Assembly (NCBI GenBank): GCA_032768795.1
Contig: CP136499.1
Coordinates: 248,001-312,000 of the forward strand
From: Tremella fuciformis
Taxonomy: Eukaryota > Basidiomycota > Tremellomycetes > Tremellales > Tremellaceae
Direction of reading: 5' to 3'
Length of the DNA: 64,000 bases
Below the pieces are notes generated by a model. The model was not told the origin of the DNA, did not search any database, and worked only from the letters and a program-made list of their open reading frames with translations. The position numbers were made by a program, and so were the translations under genes. Of this stretch, positions 33,733 through 43,718 are shown piece by piece; the first letter of the stretch is position 1; each line of letters opens with the position of its first letter.

Positions 33733-33874
33733 GCTTAGAGGTGATGAGGAGAGTGAAGAGTAAGGTGCAGTTGAATGACCGTTGGGGGGCGTATGTACAG
33801 TACCAGGAGAACGCAAGCCTATTTCAATGCACCTTCCCGATGAAAGTGTCATGCCTATTCCGATACTTGTGTGA

Positions 33875-34545
33875 ATGTGGCACAGCATCATCAGCAACGC
33901 TTCACTGCATGCGCACGTTCCAGAGCTGCCCGCAGCAGACTCAGGCAATGTCGTCCATGTCATGTCCAAGGAAAGGCAAGCAGACGTCGCTGGCCCCGGC
34001 CATGAACAAGACAAACCGACTTCTGCCTCCAATTCTGGTGCCGCCACCTCCATCAGTCTTACGGACTATGTACCGGGTGAGACGAGCAAGACGAGGGAGA
34101 CTCCGAGCGTTCAGGAGGAGTGCGAGGCTCGGCTACACTCAGCTGGTCCACCGTCCCTTACTTCGCCACCTCCATCGCAAGCTGCAAGTCGTCCATGCCA
34201 ACGATTGACCCGATCACGAGCAGCCTAGATTGCCTCTGCTCGCTCCCCTTCTGTCGATGCGGCCACAAAAGGTCCATCTCACGGGGTGCTTGGCCTCGTA
34301 GTCGCCTCACCTTCACCCTCATACTTACCGCCGGGACCAAAGCGAAGAGGATCAAGCGAGCGACCGACGTACTGGAAGAGGAACCCAACTCGCTCAAACT
34401 ATACACCACTCTGCATGACGACTCTGACTCTGACAGAGATGCTGTCCAGCAGCCTGGATCGGAGGAGCGTGATGGCGACGATGATGTTGATATCCATCTG
34501 AGCAATGAGGATGACAACGACGCAGAGTCTGAGAAGGGTGTTTGA
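33875..34545 (+). CDS. Hypothetical exons with acidic C-terminus
   Basis: Diverges from the gene at 31279-33732. Two overlapping plus-strand frames look coding: 33905-34228 (HVMSKERQADVAGPGHEQDK region) and 34340-34545, ending in a long Asp/Glu run (DDDVDIHLSNEDDNDAESEK) before the stop. A junction between them was not resolved. I recognise no domain. Copia-2 begins 103 bp downstream. Confidence 0.35.
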
Positions 34546-34648
34546 ATATTAGACTGAAGAATACAAGGTGAATATCAAAGCGTGCATTCTGATGTTTGAC
34601 GACTTGTAGATTGATCAGATAGAGTCACAGAGCAGTCTTGCGGCTACT

Positions 34649-34772
34649 TGTTGAAGGTTAGCCGCCACTGCGGGGTTATAGGAATTACCGTAGAAAGACG
34701 AAACTACATGTAGCCACCACTCATAGAGATAGTACGATGAATTCTCTCTTCCAGCTCGTCCGCGATTCAACA
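34649..34772 (+). repeat. Copia-2 5' LTR
   Basis: 124 bp. An ATG in its 3' part (34737) is in frame with the Gag-Pol frame. It differs from the 3' LTR at about five sites. Confidence 0.85.
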
Positions 34773-36918
34773 GATTTGGAATCAGATATATCTAAAGAGG
34801 CAACTCTGAGCACAACAACCACCATCATGTCGACCACCGAGACCACTGTCAACAGCACTGCCATGAGCATCCCTATCTTGAAGGGAATAGGCAACTACTT
34901 CGAGTGGCGCAATGCCATGATCGACTGGTTCAATTTGGTTGGTTGTTACGACGTAGCATTGGGCTACCTGCCAGAGCCAGTGGACGAAGCACAAGAAGCC
35001 ACCCCTGACGTCAGTAGTATGGGGACTACGACTACGAGCGGCACAGAATTGAAGCCAGCCTTGGGAATAGGGGCAGACCAGAAGAGGAGAGAACTCCTGG
35101 ATTGGCGATCCAAGAATCAGCGCGCCATGGGGCAGATCCGACGGTTTGTCAGTACGACTTATCGACTGGATCTCCTCGACTGCACGACAGCGTTCGAGAT
35201 GTGGGAGCTCTTAATTGAGATTCACCCACTTGAGTCGGCAGAAAACAAGCAGGAGATTAGGAGAGAGCTTGGGACGCTCTTCCTGACTGAGGAAGGAGAC
35301 ATGAAGGAGCATTTGGAGAAGTTCGGAGGGATAGCAGAACAAGGGGCAGCAGCCGGCATACCAGAACTCAAGGACGACAAATCCCGTTGTGCGGCATTCA
35401 TCGAGACCCTTCCCTATCACCTACACCCAATTCGCTCACAGTTTTTCAGTCTCCCGGAGAATCAGCAACGGTTTACATCCCTGCGACGCATCTACCTCAT
35501 CGAAGAAAAGAGAAAAGCAATATCCGACACCCGTTCAGCAACAGCAGAGGCAATGGCACTGGCTGTTGGGGGCCAGCCCTACAGAGGCAATGGCAGGGAA
35601 CGAGGTCGACGCTTTGGGAGAGGCCAACAAGGAGGCCCTCAGGGTGGCGGCAGACGTCAACCCAACTCTAGAGGAGATGGCGAGAGAACTAAAGGAAAGT
35701 TCCCTGGAAAGTGCTTTGCTTGCGGGAAGCAAGGGCACAAGGCTGAGGACTGTTGGTCTAGGAAGGACGGAGAGAAGAAAGGAGAAGCAAATGCGGCGGA
35801 GAAGATGGTGGGAGTGAGCAAGGAGTACGAGGGATTGGCTGGAGTGGCACCAGCACTGCATGTGGGGCAACCCGCTGTAGGAGCTGCTACCGAGAACAGC
35901 CATGCACTCTGGATCCTCGACTCTGGCGCTACTCATCACCTCACTCACGACCAAAGCCTACTCTCCGACATGACCAACCTCGCAAACCCACGCCGGTTTG
36001 GGGCAGCCGACAAAGATACTGTGTTGACTGCAGATCAGTCAGGTTCCTTCGTCACGACCATCAACAAAAGGGTACCATTCACTCTCAAAGAGGTGTACTA
36101 TCTACCAAATGGACGACTCAACCTACTCTCAATGCCAACTTTGGCTAAGCGGGGCTGGAAGTTCAACATTGAAGCAAGTCGAGCCGGGATGACACACATT
36201 GAGCATGGTGTCACTGTCGAGTTCACCCATAGGGGAGGCTTGTGGACGATAGAGCTACCGCGGGGCAGGGGAGCTAAAGGAAATCAGCAAGGAGAAAGTA
36301 CGAGAGGACTGGTGATGGCGGCAACGAGAGGAAGAACGTTGAAGGAGTGGCATGAGGCGCTGGGGCACTTAGGAGTGACCACCATCAAGGACTTGGCACG
36401 GGATGAGAGAGTAATTGGACTCACCATCACGGGAGGCCTCGAGTTCAAGACAAGCGACTGCGAGAGCTGCCAAATCAGTAAAGCGACCCGACTCACATTC
36501 AACGACGTGTCCATCAGAGGCAAAACACCATTGGAGATTGTTCACTCCGACGTGGCTGGCCCAGTGAGGCCAAGCACAAGCGGCATGCGGTACTATGTTA
36601 CGATCATAGACGACTTCACCCAGATCACTCTGCTCCGAGCAATGGAGAAGAAGAGCGAGGTACTTGGGCACTTGCAGAAGTGCATCGCCCTCCTCGAGAA
36701 CGCCCTCAGTACAACAATCAAAGTCATCAGGACTGATGGCGGAGGGGAGTACTCGGGAGAGAGGTGGGATAGGTGGACGCAGGAGAAAGGTCTGGTACAC
36801 CAGATCACCCCAGCGTACACACCTCAGCCCAACGGAGTAGCAGAGAGGATGAACAGGACGGTGAAGGAGATGATAGCTGCAAATCTCATCGGGGCAAAGA
36901 TGGGAGGAGAACATTGGG
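34737..36918 (+). pseudogene. gag-pol: Copia-2 Gag-Pol, 5' part (Gag to integrase)
   Basis: Open from the ATG at 34737 (in the LTR) or 34828 (after it) until the gypsy insertion. It has a Gag region, a CCHC knuckle CFACGKQGHKAEDC at about residue 326, protease LDSGATHHLT at about 395, a pre-integrase HHCC block (WHEALGHLG...CESCQISK) and an integrase with D-D-E in VHSDVAGP, IRTDGGGEY and QPNGVAERM. The frame continues exactly at 48177 once the gypsy and one TTGGG copy are removed (EHW then VFAMKWTEAM), so the gypsy broke an open frame. Confidence 0.9.
34773..34790 (+). promoter_or_regulatory. Candidate Copia-2 primer-binding site (tRNA-Trp anticodon arm)
   Basis: GATTTGGAATCAGATATA follows the LTR directly. 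Its complement contains CTGATTCCAAATC, which fits a 7-nt loop TTCCAAA, the Trp(CCA) anticodon loop, with a CTGA stem. As with Copia-1, this points to half-tRNA priming. Tentative. Confidence 0.35.
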
Positions 36919-37480
36919 TGTCATGACCGACCTCATCTCAAACACAAGTCACCGCTTTTTACGCCATTCGCCTACAAAACACAGTACTTTTTCCACCGGA
37001 CTGCTCAAACATTACCTCTTCTGGTACATCGCCGATTTAAGTCAGTACTTTTGTCGGTGATCTTCCCTGAAGTCAATACTTTTATCGGTGATCTTTCCTG
37101 AAGTCAGTACTTTTTCCGGTGATCCTACTCGGCGGCCTTCAGCCACCTTTCCATTCCCAGTAATTATGGACAGATCTGCAGCGAGGAGAATCGCTTGCAC
37201 TCGAGAAATATCGGCAGTAGGAAAACTTTTCTCATGGAATGGGTGGCAAAACGGGTGGCAAATCCCTTCGGCGTACATAGCCCTCTTGTCTATATAAGGA
37301 GGCCACTTTCTGGCCAAGATAGTTTCTTCAGCAATGGATCTCTTGTGTCCCGTCACAAAAGTCACACAGCTGGTCTGAACGCAGCACTCTTGTCCTCGAT
37401 CCCTCAGTCCCCTTGCTTTACGAGCCAGAGACTAGACCCCCTCGTGCCCTTTACCTTGGGCTTCCCCTTCGAGCGTGACA
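36919..37480 (+). repeat. Gypsy 5' LTR
   Basis: 562 bp. Near 37038-37130 are three imperfect repeats of about 33 bp built on AAGTCAGTACTTTT and CGGTGATC, probably enhancer-like. The 107- and 69-codon frames in it recur in the other LTR and are not genes. Confidence 0.95.
37291..37299 (+). promoter_or_regulatory. Gypsy LTR TATA box
   Basis: TATATAAGG, 40 bp before GCAATGGAT (37331-37339). Transcription would start near there, making that word the RNA 5' end. The same box is at 47982 in the 3' LTR. Confidence 0.65.
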
Positions 37481-37482
37481 GT

Positions 37483-37491
37483 ATCCATTGC
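37483..37491 (+). promoter_or_regulatory. Gypsy primer-binding site, self-complementary to the RNA 5' end
   Basis: ATCCATTGC begins 2 nt after the 5' LTR and is the exact complement of GCAATGGAT at 37331-37339, placed where the transcript should begin. There is no TGG for a tRNA 3' end. This is the arrangement of Tf1/sushi elements, whose RNA folds back to prime its own reverse transcription. Confidence 0.6.
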
Positions 37492-37658
37492 CAACCCCCC
37501 TAGTCCTTGCTCGTGATCCTTTACTTTGGTTCACCTTGTTCCCAGCTTGGCTTTACTTTGCCTTGCCTTGTCTCACCCTAGCCTAAGCCATTTCGCTTTC
37601 ATCCTTTCCTCAGATTCATCCTCAGAACTTTGCTGACTTACAGGTCACCTCTTGCACC

Positions 37659-38657
37659 ATGGAATCCGAGAACACGACCACTCAGCTCACTCCTGAGCAA
37701 GCTCTTCAAGCCCAACACGACATGATTCTTCAACTTCAAGCTCAGATCAATGCTCTTCAAGTCAACTCCGCTACCGGCAGGCCTGAGCATACCAAGGAAC
37801 CAAAGATCTCTCATCCACCGCCTTTCAGTGGCCGTAAGGATCAGACTCTGGAATTCTTGGCTAAGTGCAATATGGTCTTTGCTGTTCAACCTCGCACCTA
37901 CTCTACGGACGTCACTCGCATCGCTTTTGCAACCAATCTACTTAAGGAGGAAGCCTATTGATGGGTCTTACCTTACCTTGGCATGGACGCAGATGATCAA
38001 CCAACCTGGCTCCATGCCTGGGACGACTTCCAAATTGAATTCAAGAAGTATTTTGGCGATGCCAACATGGCAGAAACATCCCGCTTCAAGCTCCGCAACC
38101 TCCAACAAACCGGTTCAGCAAGTCTCTATGCCACAGAGTTCCAGCGCCACGCAGCATATGTCCACTGGAACAACGAGACCAAGAAGCAAAACTTCTTTGA
38201 TGGACTCAAGGATGACGTCAAGGATCGACTTCTTGCTCCTGGCAAATTCAAGGATTATGAAGCTTTGGTCACTGCAGCAATCGAGTACGATGACCTTCTC
38301 TACCAACGACATCGTACCAACAACAATCCTCGACCAGCAACACGCTTTGCACCCAGCAACACTATGACAACTCGTTTTAGCCCTTCCATCCGGCCTACCA
38401 ACACCTTTGCACCTCGGACAACTACCTCGACTACTTTCACTCCAACCCCAATGGAAATCGATGCAACTCAAGCCAGAACCTTTGGACCGCTCACTCCAGC
38501 TGAGCGTGAACGACGCATCAAGGAAAACCTCTGCATGTACTGCGGCAAGCCTGGTCACAAGGCTAGGGAATGCCGTACAGGCCAGCGCAACCAGCAGCAG
38601 AAAGCCCAGGTCAGCGCCACCACGACTGCATCCAACAGTGTCATTGCCTCCGACAAT
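37659..38657 (+). pseudogene. gag: Gypsy Gag, with in-frame stop, cut by Copia-3
   Basis: Starts at the ATG at 37659. A helical N-terminus (LTPEQALQAQHDMILQLQAQ) is followed by the capsid region (HPPPFSGRKDQTLEFLAKCN). A single TGA at 37959-37961 interrupts the frame (EEAY stop WVLPYL). The same frame resumes at once and runs through LHAWDDFQIEFKKYFGD to a CCHC knuckle CMYCGKPGHKAREC near 38534. Copia-3 is inserted after SDN. Beyond it the frame continues at 43717-43746 (KAKNMQPQA stop). The TGA is one base from TGG. It could be a recent mutation or a leaky stop. Confidence 0.85.
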
Positions 38658-38975
38658 CGACGGAAATAGGTGGTACGCTCACATGAGCTTGACTCATCTT
38701 CGAGTAACCTCGTCGAGGCTACTCGATCCTCGACGAGGTTGTGCCTCGACGAGGTTCACCCTCGACGAGGCAGAGAAGCTGCCACCAACGATAACTCCGC
38801 TTATAACGCCGACACCCTCGACGACCTTGTAGAATGCCGCCGCCTGTTGCCCTCCTCATCACTCATAGCAAGTGCTGAGCGGGCAACAGGTAAGTCCGAA
38901 TGCATCACTCATAGCAAGTGCTGAGCGGGCAACAGGTGACCGGAATCCCATTGCCTCAGAGCTAAGATTCCGTCG
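38658..38975 (+). repeat. Copia-3 5' LTR
   Basis: 318 bp. Contains four or more CCTCG(A/T)CGAGG palindromes between 38708 and 38770, and a 42-bp-spaced direct repeat of CATCACTCATAGCAAGTGCT with GAGCGGGCAACAGGT. An 84-codon frame in it is duplicated in the other LTR and is not a gene. Confidence 0.93.
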
Positions 38976-38990
38976 TGGTAACGTCTCGTT
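38976..38990 (+). promoter_or_regulatory. Candidate Copia-3 primer-binding site
   Basis: TGGTAACGTCTCGTT starts exactly at the LTR edge with TGG, the complement of a tRNA 3' CCA. The tRNA is not identified. Confidence 0.5.
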
Positions 38991-39072
38991 CGACAAGTCG
39001 CGGTAGATAGAACGCGTCAACAAACTCGTCGACCTTGCCTACGCACCGCCAGCCTCGAAGTGGTCCTCCGTC

Positions 39073-42000
39073 ATGCCATCTGTGCATACGGTGAAAGAAG
39101 AGCGTAAGCTCAACGGGCGCGACAACTACGCCCAGTGGGTGCGCGAGATTCGAGTCGTCCTCGGATCCGCCGGCCTCGTCCCACACATCACCAAAGACGC
39201 GTCAGCGATCCGAGCACTCGTCGAGGCTCGATATCCAGTGTCAAGTCCGGCCACAGCAGCCGAGACATCAAAGAGAGCAGTTGCTCTATACGAGCATGAG
39301 AAGGAGCAGTCCACCGCCCTCTCCACTCTCTACGGCAGTCTGACAGAGACTGTCCAAAATAAGCTTCCCTCGAGCCTGATCGACTTCGAGAATCCTCAAC
39401 CGAAGGGGCTTTACGATCACCTGGTCACCACATATGGGGCCGATAACGGATCTCGCCTAGCCGAATTATGGTCATCGATATTTGGCGAGACCATCCCAGA
39501 GAATGAGGACCCCGAACCTCATCTCACTGCTATCCGGTCACAGTTGGCCGAAATCACCTCCTCCGCCATCACTTCCAAGCTCACCCTTGAGCAATTCGCC
39601 AACCAGATCGGCGCATACGCCGCCATCCGTCGCCTACCGTCCTCATACGGCCTCCTCGCATCGACCTTCTACTCAGGGACCTCGTCGAACAAGATCCATC
39701 TCGACGAGGTTATCGATAGGGTTGCCGATGAACACCGCCGACGTCAACAAAAGGGCGAGAGCGTAAACGAGATGGGGATGCTCAGCAAATCTCTACCAAA
39801 ACCGGCAGGCAAGAGATGCATCCACCATCCGGATCAGGGGAGGCACTCCACAGATGAGTGCTGGAAAGTGATTGGAGTGCCGAAGCACATCCAGGAGCAG
39901 AGGTCGGCAAAGGAAGCAGACAGGAGGAAGAAGCAAGGAGGACAAGCGGGGAAGGGAATGAAGGCGAGAGAGCAGAGCGAGTCAGGAGACGACTCATCAA
40001 GTGAGGCCAAGAGAGGCTCGTCGAGGGAGATAAAGGAGGAAGGCTATTATGCGACAGAGATCGCACTGCACGCCCACGATAACCTTCCCTCCACTTCCAT
40101 CATCATCGACAGCGGTGCTACAAGTCCGTTTATCAAGGACAAACACCTCCTCTCCCACCTCACCAAGCTCGACAAGCCCATCAAAATCCAGATCGGAGAT
40201 GGGTCAATTGTCGAGGCTACACACTCCGGCCGCCTGACATTCGAGAACGTATGGTACAAGAACGCCCTCTATGTCCCCTCATTCACGCACAACCTCCTCT
40301 CCACACAGCGCCTCGGTCCATACACAGGGACCCATTGGCGCTTCTCGAGTGACTCGGCTACATTGGTCGAGAAAGGAAAGGTCATCCTCCGGGGCAAGAA
40401 GCTCGGCAACCTATGGGTTGTAGACGACACACCGGTACGCACCACCTCGCGCATTCACCGAGCACTTCAGGCAAGAGAAAACACTGAAGCCGAAGACAAC
40501 CGCCTCCTCACCTGGCACAAGCGCCTAGGTCACTCGAACATGAGGAAGGTCTGGGAGCTCGGGAAAGAGGGGAAGCTAGGCGCAAAGTGGACGGGATTGT
40601 TTCAGAGAGTCGAATGCATGGATTGCCTGAAAGGAAAGGCAACGCGCTCGGCATCTCTACCTAACCCGCGTCGAGCCGGCAGACCCCTCGTCGAGGTATC
40701 AGTCGATCTATGGGGACCAGCGACCGTCCAGTCGAGAGAAGGCTTCCAATACTTCCTCACCTGCTACGACGACCATAGCAAATTTGTGCAAGCTATACCA
40801 ATCAAGAAGAAGTCGGATGCAGCCGAAGCACTACAAGACTACATCAAGTTGGCAGAGAATCAGCTTGATCGAACGGTCAAGACCATCCGCTCAGACCAAG
40901 GAGGCGAGTTCACGAGCAAGGAATTCAGCCACTGGTGTAAAAGCAAGGGAATTGAGCATACCCTCACGCCGACCGACGCACACAATCAAAACAGTCGAGT
41001 CGAGCGCGTCCATCTCACCATCCTCAATGACATCCGCACATGTCTCGCGGACTCGAACCTGTCAAGTCAATTCTGGGTCGACGCATTACGATATGTAGTC
41101 TTCACCAGAAACAGGCTACCAGACTCCCAAGGAAAAATCCCTGTCGCTCTCTTTCGACCACATCACGACATTGACATACGATATGAAGGAATGCAGCCAT
41201 TTGGCCAACACTGCATCTATCGAGTTGTGAGCCCCGCATCAAAGCTCGACGAGCGGGGTCAATGCGGTCGACTGCTGGGATACACAGAAGGGAGCTGGGG
41301 CTACAAGGTGTTGACCCAAACCAACAGGGTCATCGCAAGTCGAGACGTTACATTCATCACGGGCAAGAAGACAACGCCACGTTCAGATGAACCGCGACGG
41401 ATTCTGGAGCCGCCTCAACCTGAACCTCGACAAGCATCGACGAGCCTCGACGAGGATGACGATACATCAATCGAGCTGAACGAGATAGTCGAGGCAGGGG
41501 AGGCACCAGAAGAAGAGGAACAAAGGGAAGAGATGGACGACATACCTCCCCAAGCCGTGCCAAGGCAAGGGAGAGGCTGGGCCAACGAATACATTCGAGA
41601 GGATGCACCGAGCCCAGAACCGAACCCCGACGACGGACCAGAGGATCCAGATCGTCGGCTAAACCAGCCCATAGAGGCCGATGCAGATGAACCAAGACGG
41701 TCCGGGAGACTAGCAGGTCAAGAGCCCAGTCATCACCCTCTGCACGACATCGACATGGACTATAACCGAGTAGCCATCGAGCACGCGTTATCAGCCCAGT
41801 CACTCACCAACCCTCAGTCATACACCGAAGCTCGTCGAGCTGCAGACTGGGAGGAGTGGAACAGGGCCATGGACGAGGAGATGACAAAGATGGAGAAATA
41901 CGGAGTGTGGGAGAAAGTCCCCAGAGAGAACCACCGCACCCTTACAGGCAAATGGGTCTTCACCCGCAAAATCGACGGGGACACGGGCAAAGCAAGCCAA

Positions 42001-43374
42001 TACAAGGCTAGATTCGTCGTGAGAGGGTTCCAACAAGTCTCAGGACGGGATTTCGACGAACTCTTTGCATCGGTCACCCACAAGTCTTCATTCCGCCTAT
42101 TCCTCACCATCGTTAACTACCTCGACTGGGAATGCGACCAAATCGACATCATCGGCGCATTCCTCAAGGCCAATATCGACAAGGACATCTTCATCGAGCC
42201 ACCAGAAGGTAGCGACATCGCTGCCGATCACGTCCTGCACCTCCGGAAGTCATTATACGGTCTCCGACAATCACCGCACTTGTTCAACAAGCGCCTCGAC
42301 GAGTTCCTACGGGAGCTAGGCTTCAAACCGACCCTAGCGGACCCATGCATCTACTCGCTGCGACAAGGACACAAGCGGTGCATGATCTCAGTCCATGTTG
42401 ACGACATGCTCATAGCCGGCAACGATCGATCAACAATCGACGAGATCAAGCGGAGGATCGACAAGGAACTTGAGTGCAAGGATCAAGGACCGGTCTCATA
42501 CTTCCTCGGTATCAACATCTACCGAGACAGGCCAAACAAGAAGATGTACCTATCACAAGAGCACTACATCGAGGCAGTTCTTCAACGCTTCGGTGAAACC
42601 GGGAAAGCCTGCAAGACAATCTTGCCAGACGCAAAGCTCGTCGAGGCTACGCCAAAGGAGGTCGAGGAGGCTCGAGACAAACCGTTTCCTGCACTCGCCG
42701 GGTCAATCCTCTATATCGCCACTATCACCCGACCCGACATCGCCTACGCAGCCTCACTGCTGTGTCGCTTCATAAGCAAATGGTCACTCGCGCATTGGAG
42801 GGCCGCAAAGCACCTACTGAGGTATCTTCGAGGAACCTCGGATCTTGCTCTCACCTTCGATGCTCATGGAGGGAGACGAGCACTGTTGGGATGGGCGGAC
42901 GCAGACTGGGGTGGATGTCTCGATACACGCCGATCAACAACTGGCTATATCTTCAACACCTACGGAGGCATCGTATCATGGAAAAGCAGGCGACAACCGA
43001 CAGTCGCACTGTCGACGACACAGGCAGAGCTCCTTGCATCGACAGAAGCGGGCAAAGAGGCAATATGGCTCAGGCAACTATTGAACGACCTCGACCTAGG
43101 CATAGATGGAGCAGTGCCCATCTACAACGACAACAATGGGGCCATTCAACTGGCCAAACATCAACACGGGTTCAAGTTGAACAAAGCATTCGACATGCGA
43201 GCCCAGTGGATACGAGAGCATCAAGCTGGTGGTCTGCTTGAGCTCAAATACACACCAACGGACAGCAATCGAGCCGACATCCTGACCAAGACCCTTTCGG
43301 CCGAGAAGACAAGACAGCTCCGGCAGTTACTGGGATTGGAAAGACAAGGAGAAGGAGGGCAGATGAGTCAATAG
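39073..43374 (+). CDS. gag-pol: Copia-3 Gag-Pol polyprotein
   Basis: 1433 residues, one frame, from the ATG at 39073 to the stop at 43372-43374, which lies 19 nt before the 3' LTR. Order: Gag capsid-like region; a variant knuckle C-X2-H-X5-H-X4-C (CIHHPDQGRHSTDEC) at residue 249; protease IDSGATSPFI at about 346; pre-integrase HKRLGH...CMDCLKGK; integrase D-D-E in VDLWGP, IRSDQGGEF and NSRVERVH; RT with HVDD (residue 1108) in place of the usual YVDD; RNase H with GWADADWGGC, TQAELLA and DNNGAIQL. No stop or frameshift, so it may be functional. Gag and Pol are in one frame. Confidence 0.93.
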   Translation: MPSVHTVKEERKLNGRDNYAQWVREIRVVLGSAGLVPHITKDASAIRALVEARYPVSSPATAAETSKRAVALYEHEKEQSTALSTLYGSLTETVQNKLPSSLIDFENPQPKGLYDHLVTTYGADNGSRLAELWSSIFGETIPENEDPEPHLTAIRSQLAEITSSAITSKLTLEQFANQIGAYAAIRRLPSSYGLLASTFYSGTSSNKIHLDEVIDRVADEHRRRQQKGESVNEMGMLSKSLPKPAGKRCIHHPDQGRHSTDECWKVIGVPKHIQEQRSAKEADRRKKQGGQAGKGMKAREQSESGDDSSSEAKRGSSREIKEEGYYATEIALHAHDNLPSTSIIIDSGATSPFIKDKHLLSHLTKLDKPIKIQIGDGSIVEATHSGRLTFENVWYKNALYVPSFTHNLLSTQRLGPYTGTHWRFSSDSATLVEKGKVILRGKKLGNLWVVDDTPVRTTSRIHRALQARENTEAEDNRLLTWHKRLGHSNMRKVWELGKEGKLGAKWTGLFQRVECMDCLKGKATRSASLPNPRRAGRPLVEVSVDLWGPATVQSREGFQYFLTCYDDHSKFVQAIPIKKKSDAAEALQDYIKLAENQLDRTVKTIRSDQGGEFTSKEFSHWCKSKGIEHTLTPTDAHNQNSRVERVHLTILNDIRTCLADSNLSSQFWVDALRYVVFTRNRLPDSQGKIPVALFRPHHDIDIRYEGMQPFGQHCIYRVVSPASKLDERGQCGRLLGYTEGSWGYKVLTQTNRVIASRDVTFITGKKTTPRSDEPRRILEPPQPEPRQASTSLDEDDDTSIELNEIVEAGEAPEEEEQREEMDDIPPQAVPRQGRGWANEYIREDAPSPEPNPDDGPEDPDRRLNQPIEADADEPRRSGRLAGQEPSHHPLHDIDMDYNRVAIEHALSAQSLTNPQSYTEARRAADWEEWNRAMDEEMTKMEKYGVWEKVPRENHRTLTGKWVFTRKIDGDTGKASQYKARFVVRGFQQVSGRDFDELFASVTHKSSFRLFLTIVNYLDWECDQIDIIGAFLKANIDKDIFIEPPEGSDIAADHVLHLRKSLYGLRQSPHLFNKRLDEFLRELGFKPTLADPCIYSLRQGHKRCMISVHVDDMLIAGNDRSTIDEIKRRIDKELECKDQGPVSYFLGINIYRDRPNKKMYLSQEHYIEAVLQRFGETGKACKTILPDAKLVEATPKEVEEARDKPFPALAGSILYIATITRPDIAYAASLLCRFISKWSLAHWRAAKHLLRYLRGTSDLALTFDAHGGRRALLGWADADWGGCLDTRRSTTGYIFNTYGGIVSWKSRRQPTVALSTTQAELLASTEAGKEAIWLRQLLNDLDLGIDGAVPIYNDNNGAIQLAKHQHGFKLNKAFDMRAQWIREHQAGGLLELKYTPTDSNRADILTKTLSAEKTRQLRQLLGLERQGEGGQMSQ

Positions 43375-43393
43375 ACATGCTCGCGAGGGGAGG

Positions 43394-43711
43394 CGACGGA
43401 AATAGGTGGTACGCTCACATGAGCTTGACTCATCTTCGAGTAACCTCGTCGAGGCTACTCGATCCTCGACGAGGTTGTGCCTCGACGAGGTTCACCCTCG
43501 ACGAGGCAGAGAAGCTGCCACCAACGATAACTCCGCTTATAACGCCGACACCCTCGACGACCTTGTAGAATGCCGCCGCCTGTTGCCCTCCTCATCACTC
43601 ATAGCAAGTGCTGAGCGGGCAACAGGTAAGTCCGAATGCATCACTCATAGCAAGTGCTGAGCGGGCAACAGGTGACCGGAATCCCATTGCCTCAGAGCTA
43701 AGATTCCGTCG
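43394..43711 (+). repeat. Copia-3 3' LTR
   Basis: 318 bp, same as the 5' LTR as read, followed by ACAAT. Confidence 0.93.
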
Positions 43712-43718
43712 ACAATAA

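Larger units (their letters stand above)
38658..43711 (+). mobile_element. Copia-3, intact Ty1/copia element with CG...CG ends
   Basis: A 5054-bp element with 318-bp LTRs (38658-38975 and 43394-43711) identical as read. The ends are a perfect 8-bp inverted repeat CGACGGAA...TTCCGTCG, not TG...CA. Target duplication ACAAT (38653-38657 and 43712-43716). A purine tract GCGAGGGGAGG (43383-43393) precedes the 3' LTR, and TGGTAACG (38976) follows the 5' LTR. One uninterrupted polyprotein frame. Youngest member of the nest. Confidence 0.93.

Noticed and set aside
37042..37365. 107-codon minus-strand frame, repeated at 47733-48056
   Set aside because: It lies inside both gypsy LTRs, has no recognisable domain, and is duplicated only because the LTR is.
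38670..38924. 84-codon frame repeated at 43406-43660
   Set aside because: Part of the Copia-3 LTR; no independent evidence of coding.
41357..41803. 148-codon minus-strand frame within Copia-3
   Set aside because: Antisense to the linker between integrase and RT; no domain.
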